Assembly: GCA_002338895.1 (NCBI GenBank)
Contig: DDJH01000096.1
Span: 1-7,946 of the forward strand
Length of the DNA stretch: 7,946 nucleotides
Direction of reading: 5' to 3'
Source: Lentisphaeria bacterium UBA1829
GTDB lineage: Bacteria; Verrucomicrobiota; Lentisphaeria; Victivallales; UBA1829
A program made the translations under genes and the position numbers. The notes below the pieces were generated by a model that was not told the DNA's origin, searched no databases, and saw nothing but the letters and a program-made list of their open reading frames with translations. The stretch's first letter is position 1. The number at the start of each line of letters is the position of its first letter. Below, piece by piece: positions 6,601 to 7,946 of this stretch.

Positions 6601-7049
6601 TCGGTGGGACGGAAGGCGAAACCGCTGAGCATCGGATAGTATCGGTCGCGGTCGCCGTCGGTGTTTGCACGGAAGTCGATGCGGAAGGTCTGGTTCGGTG
6701 TATAGCTTCCGTTCTCGTTCGGAGCGGCTTTCGCATCAAAGGAGATTTCCACTTCACAGGCGTCATAAATATAAAAATCCTCCAGCGAGAGCCGGTAGGA
6801 ACGCAACCCCTTGTATCCGGGGATCATCACGCAGCGTCCCGGATTGCCGCCATTGACGGTCTGCGGATAATAGATCCGTCCCGGATCCGCATCGCTTTCC
6901 CGGTTGCCGATCTGAATGTTTTCAAATTTGAAACCGGGCGCCGGACCATTCAGAATCCCGAGTTCTCCGCTCGAATTGCTGTTGATGGTTTTTGCCGCTG
7001 CGATCAGGGAGATTCCCGAAAGCAGGACGGTTGTGCAAACTCTCTTCAT
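3669..7049 (-). CDS. Large secreted multidomain glycoside hydrolase-like protein (clan GH-A type barrel)
   Basis: The protein has 1126 residues. Residues 1-19 are a signal peptide (basic MKR, hydrophobic core, cleavage near IAAA-K). Residues about 25-193 form a beta-sandwich ending TLYLDNFRFRRL, like a carbohydrate-binding module. About 200-300 is an Ig-like strand-rich domain. About 305-655 looks like a TIM barrel: RVWGYWRATEPEEGKF (358-373), then IWEMSNEPG with the probable acid/base Glu467 after Asn466, IAFHPY (536-541), and PLWNTENYY with Glu576 as probable nucleophile. About 660-735 is a beta domain capping the barrel. About 820-935 resembles a CBM9/DOMON-like module (SCVELFLDEQPF; GYRAEFRIPL). 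About 965-1126 is a second CBM4/9-like domain (LLKNGSLE ... VVFDNIRLDL). Clan GH-A enzymes retain configuration while cleaving beta-linked sugars; neither family nor substrate can be set from sequence alone. AGGAG (complement of 7058-7062) lies 8 nt before the ATG. It is the middle gene of the operon, 37 nt after the pseudopilin. Confidence 0.85.
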   Translation of the reverse strand: MKRVCTTVLLSGISLIAAAKTINSNSSGELGILNGPAPGFKFENIQIGNRESDADPGRIYYPQTVNGGNPGRCVMIPGYKGLRSYRLSLEDFYIYDACEVEISFDAKAAPNENGSYTPNQTFRIDFRANTDGDRDRYYPMLSGFAFRPTDKWQTFSKRFKIKGYTNFYSIWVLPSGGREINTLYLDNFRFRRLDAPSKPQDEYAITFDKVDSTYRSGEPVKMTVRAVLDSKEKEIAGTMEIRFFHNQQPIASLPVVLKRQADGIYEGNLLWKPDRYGSFAAHLKWNGSAAERIGGEFAVLHDPVDHPRLSPGWALGSNTENGIRFYGSDALENRFISLPGGFEKTFRDMRLSGQAIGRVWGYWRATEPEEGKFRKEPLDSTIRMMKKYRIEPVFCLVGSFNTQTNIQDVLKKGRHGFPTYLAKYHKVTKDNRDGVLMVPIKGVYDRYLDFVLKTWKDDVRIWEMSNEPGLLIHPPEGHAKWFINLCRYTYKTIKKQQPDSIVLGNGVTGDFGMNIVGWCRQLNEADPDYVNDLDGIAFHPYNCGLDYINGTYFRYRDVVRDISSTLKVKKPLWNTENYYLQTAYSKQINYYLNKERFGANEVARQFLDGFLNGVKATMANTTTAFYRQVNVNGLAAPNDVFAATNALSVLLKDMDRVQELKLSKWVRCGMFESRDGKKALGFLYDMRPSGSTWIPGRSSAQVRDIYGNPVSGKEHTLKFEPWYVTGTPAEVRSLLKNSQFRLQNPVEIRARRFGNTTFFEGQNLTGLPVEVEARIDTLPVEFSFRNDPLLNTVAVEGFRGSLKKITASVPETPTYQLPAGLVLENGSTAELSSDGKNLIVKLDVRDSNVHPEKVFHKGSCVELFLDEQPFRNLALNKTFPKQFYGTPDGSRGVLKKGKDLKIPFDFKAEKSASGYRAEFRIPLAEEYFGLDLIVTRGDGSKERLRGVSGSSYQNRFHYPLFRNGTDLLKNGSLEKSQLGEADFFFHPVRFGTAFRCAEGLGYHGGGLCLEVSREQKEPTAIIQQISIPAGKYRKGTLSFLAKLEQVKTRSPGKGKHGLFVRLSMKRHGEMPVEKYRKRDLDGNSDWKLYQFPVTLKNNTDFLNVELGLGKETTGKVVFDNIRLDLE

Positions 7050-7086
7050 AACGATTACTCCTGAAAAATATCTGCTGTTCTGTGTT

Positions 7087-7854
7087 TTACGGTTTGAATC
7101 CGGCTTTCAGAATCCGGTTGGCGGTTCCATCATATCCGGGGGTTGCGAGAGCGACACTTTCTCTCTGATGCACAGCATGTCCATCCGCGTAAAGAAATCC
7201 CGCCGTTCCATTGTGCCGGGTGCAGTTGACGGTCTTCTTCGATCCGCTTCCATTGTAATCGTCTCCATAGAGCCGGGATGAACTGGTGGAGACCCCTTCA
7301 CCCATGCTGACGGCCTGGGCGGGAGAGAGAACCTGTGTGATTTTCCGTGTCCGCCCCGGCTCATCACCGGTCGTGTTGACCGACCCCCCATGAAGATAAA
7401 TATTAATCTGATAATTCGTAATATTATCCGCCCAGTGAAGCAGCTTCGGCTCCGCCGGACAGGAAAACTGGCCGACTCTCCGCGTGGCATGACACCCCCA
7501 CGTAACACCATATGGACCGGGTTTTGTCCAGGCTTCCACCGTGTTCGGCGTGCTCTCCGTAAAACCGCACAGAATTCCGAACCAGACCCGGTACCTCCGA
7601 TCAAGAGAATACTCCGTCGGCTCCCCGTTCCAGTTCGGAACCAGCCAGTCCTCATTTTCTCCGGAATACTGCATACTTGCCATCCCGAGCTGTTTCATGT
7701 TGTTGATGCAGGAAACGGTGCGTGCCCGGGCGCGGGCCTTGTTCAGAGCCGGAAGCAGAAGACTCGCCAGAATGGCGATCACGGCAATCACGACAAGAAG
7801 CTCTACCAGAGTAAAAAATCCACCCCGTCCAATCTCTCTTTTCCTTTTCTTCAT
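7087..7854 (-). CDS. Type IV pilin-like protein (pseudopilin) with His-X9-Asp-Gly motif, intact
   Basis: The protein has 255 residues. It has a 13-residue basic leader ([13 protein letters not shown]), then FTLVE with the conserved Glu at +5 (Glu18), and the hydrophobic helix [20 protein letters not shown] (18-37), then NKARARAR and [19 protein letters not shown]. The residue before the expected prepilin peptidase cut is Phe13 rather than Gly, with Gly12 just before it. Near the C-terminus, His214 is followed nine residues later by Asp224-Gly225 ([12 protein letters not shown]), the mark of this PVC-type pseudopilin family. The role is unsettled: some act like type II secretion pseudopilins, and many genomes carry dozens of copies. 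GAGGTG (complement of 7859-7864) precedes the ATG by 4 nt. It heads a probable three-gene operon with the large hydrolase and the small binding protein, suggesting a link with export or display of those proteins. It is a paralogue of the remnant at 109-861. Confidence 0.92.
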   Translation of the reverse strand: MKKRKREIGRGGFFTLVELLVVIAVIAILASLLLPALNKARARARTVSCINNMKQLGMASMQYSGENEDWLVPNWNGEPTEYSLDRRYRVWFGILCGFTESTPNTVEAWTKPGPYGVTWGCHATRRVGQFSCPAEPKLLHWADNITNYQINIYLHGGSVNTTGDEPGRTRKITQVLSPAQAVSMGEGVSTSSSRLYGDDYNGSGSKKTVNCTRHNGTAGFLYADGHAVHQRESVALATPGYDGTANRILKAGFKP

Positions 7855-7885
7855 TCTTCACCTCATCCCCTGTTAACTCTTCGAG

Positions 7886-7917
7886 AAAAAACGGAAAAAT
7901 GCAACGACATTTTTCCG
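7886..7917 (-). terminator. Intrinsic terminator of an upstream minus-strand gene
   Basis: CGGAAAAATG (7892-7901) and CATTTTTCCG (7908-7917) are perfect 10-bp arms around a 6-nt loop. On the minus strand the stem is followed directly by six T (complement of 7886-7891). It would end a minus-strand transcript coming from the right of the window, 31 nt before the pseudopilin start, so the pseudopilin operon probably has its own promoter between or overlapping. No good -10 box was found; TTGCAT in the terminator could serve as a -35. Confidence 0.75.
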
Positions 7918-7920
7918 GGT

Positions 7921-7938
7921 CAAGGGCCGCCGCCCTTG
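7921..7938. repeat. Second GC-rich hairpin at the right edge
   Basis: CAAGGGC (7921-7927) and GCCCTTG (7932-7938) are perfect 7-bp arms with a 4-nt loop, only 3 bp from the terminator. It has no T-run of its own. It may stabilise the end of the upstream transcript, be part of a dispersed palindromic repeat, or lie in the last codons of an upstream gene: the minus frame reads GGG P then TGA at 7922-7920. Confidence 0.5.
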
Positions 7939-7946
7939 TCGCGGTC

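Noticed and set aside
7920..7946. Possible last codons of a minus-strand gene (D R D K G G G P stop)
   Set aside because: Only eight codons are visible and they coincide with a hairpin; too little to call a coding region.

Overview
The window is moderately GC-rich bacterial DNA that looks like an accessory carbohydrate-use locus. Two type IV pilin-like proteins of the 'FTLIELLVV...[14 protein letters not shown]' type with a C-terminal His-Xn-Asp-Gly motif, a divergent LacI-type regulator and a very large multidomain secreted glycoside hydrolase-like protein are a combination typical of Lentisphaerota (Victivallis-like) and related PVC bacteria. That assignment is an inference from gene style; no rRNA or marker gene is present.

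Left edge (1-861). Bases 1-52 encode, on the minus strand, the first 17 residues of what looks like a serine site-specific recombinase: Tyr6, Arg8 and Ser10 fall where the catalytic-domain residues of gamma-delta-type resolvases fall. It has a good ribosome binding site and a promoter inside a very AT-rich stretch (20% GC over 71-110) built as a 39-bp imperfect palindrome. Directly beyond this stretch a pseudopilin gene starts in mid-motif: it has the hydrophobic helix from '..VTIAIIAILAALLLP' onward but no start region, no prepilin peptidase site and no ribosome binding site. The simplest reading is that the window begins at the end of an inserted recombinase-bearing element that cut off the 5' end of the pseudopilin gene.

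Middle, plus strand (862-3083). A LacI-family regulator (938-1945) and a PHP-type histidinol-phosphatase-like enzyme (2271-3083) each follow a sigma70-like promoter with 16-bp spacing. The two promoters share an unusual T/C-rich spacer. The second transcript has a leader of about 250 nt with no convincing gene.

Right, minus strand (7854 down to 3120). Three closely spaced genes form a probable operon: an intact pseudopilin, a 1126-aa secreted clan GH-A-like hydrolase with N- and C-terminal carbohydrate-binding-like domains, and a 174-aa secreted protein whose two half-domains resemble a carbohydrate-binding jelly roll in swapped order. The operon meets the plus-strand genes convergently at about 3084-3119. 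An intrinsic terminator for a gene lying to the right of the window sits just upstream of the pseudopilin.

A working picture, which is inference, is a LacI-controlled glycan-degradation locus whose secreted enzyme and binding proteins are co-expressed with a pseudopilin, next to a recent mobile-element insertion. I did not find a recognisable defence system, CRISPR array or RNA gene.
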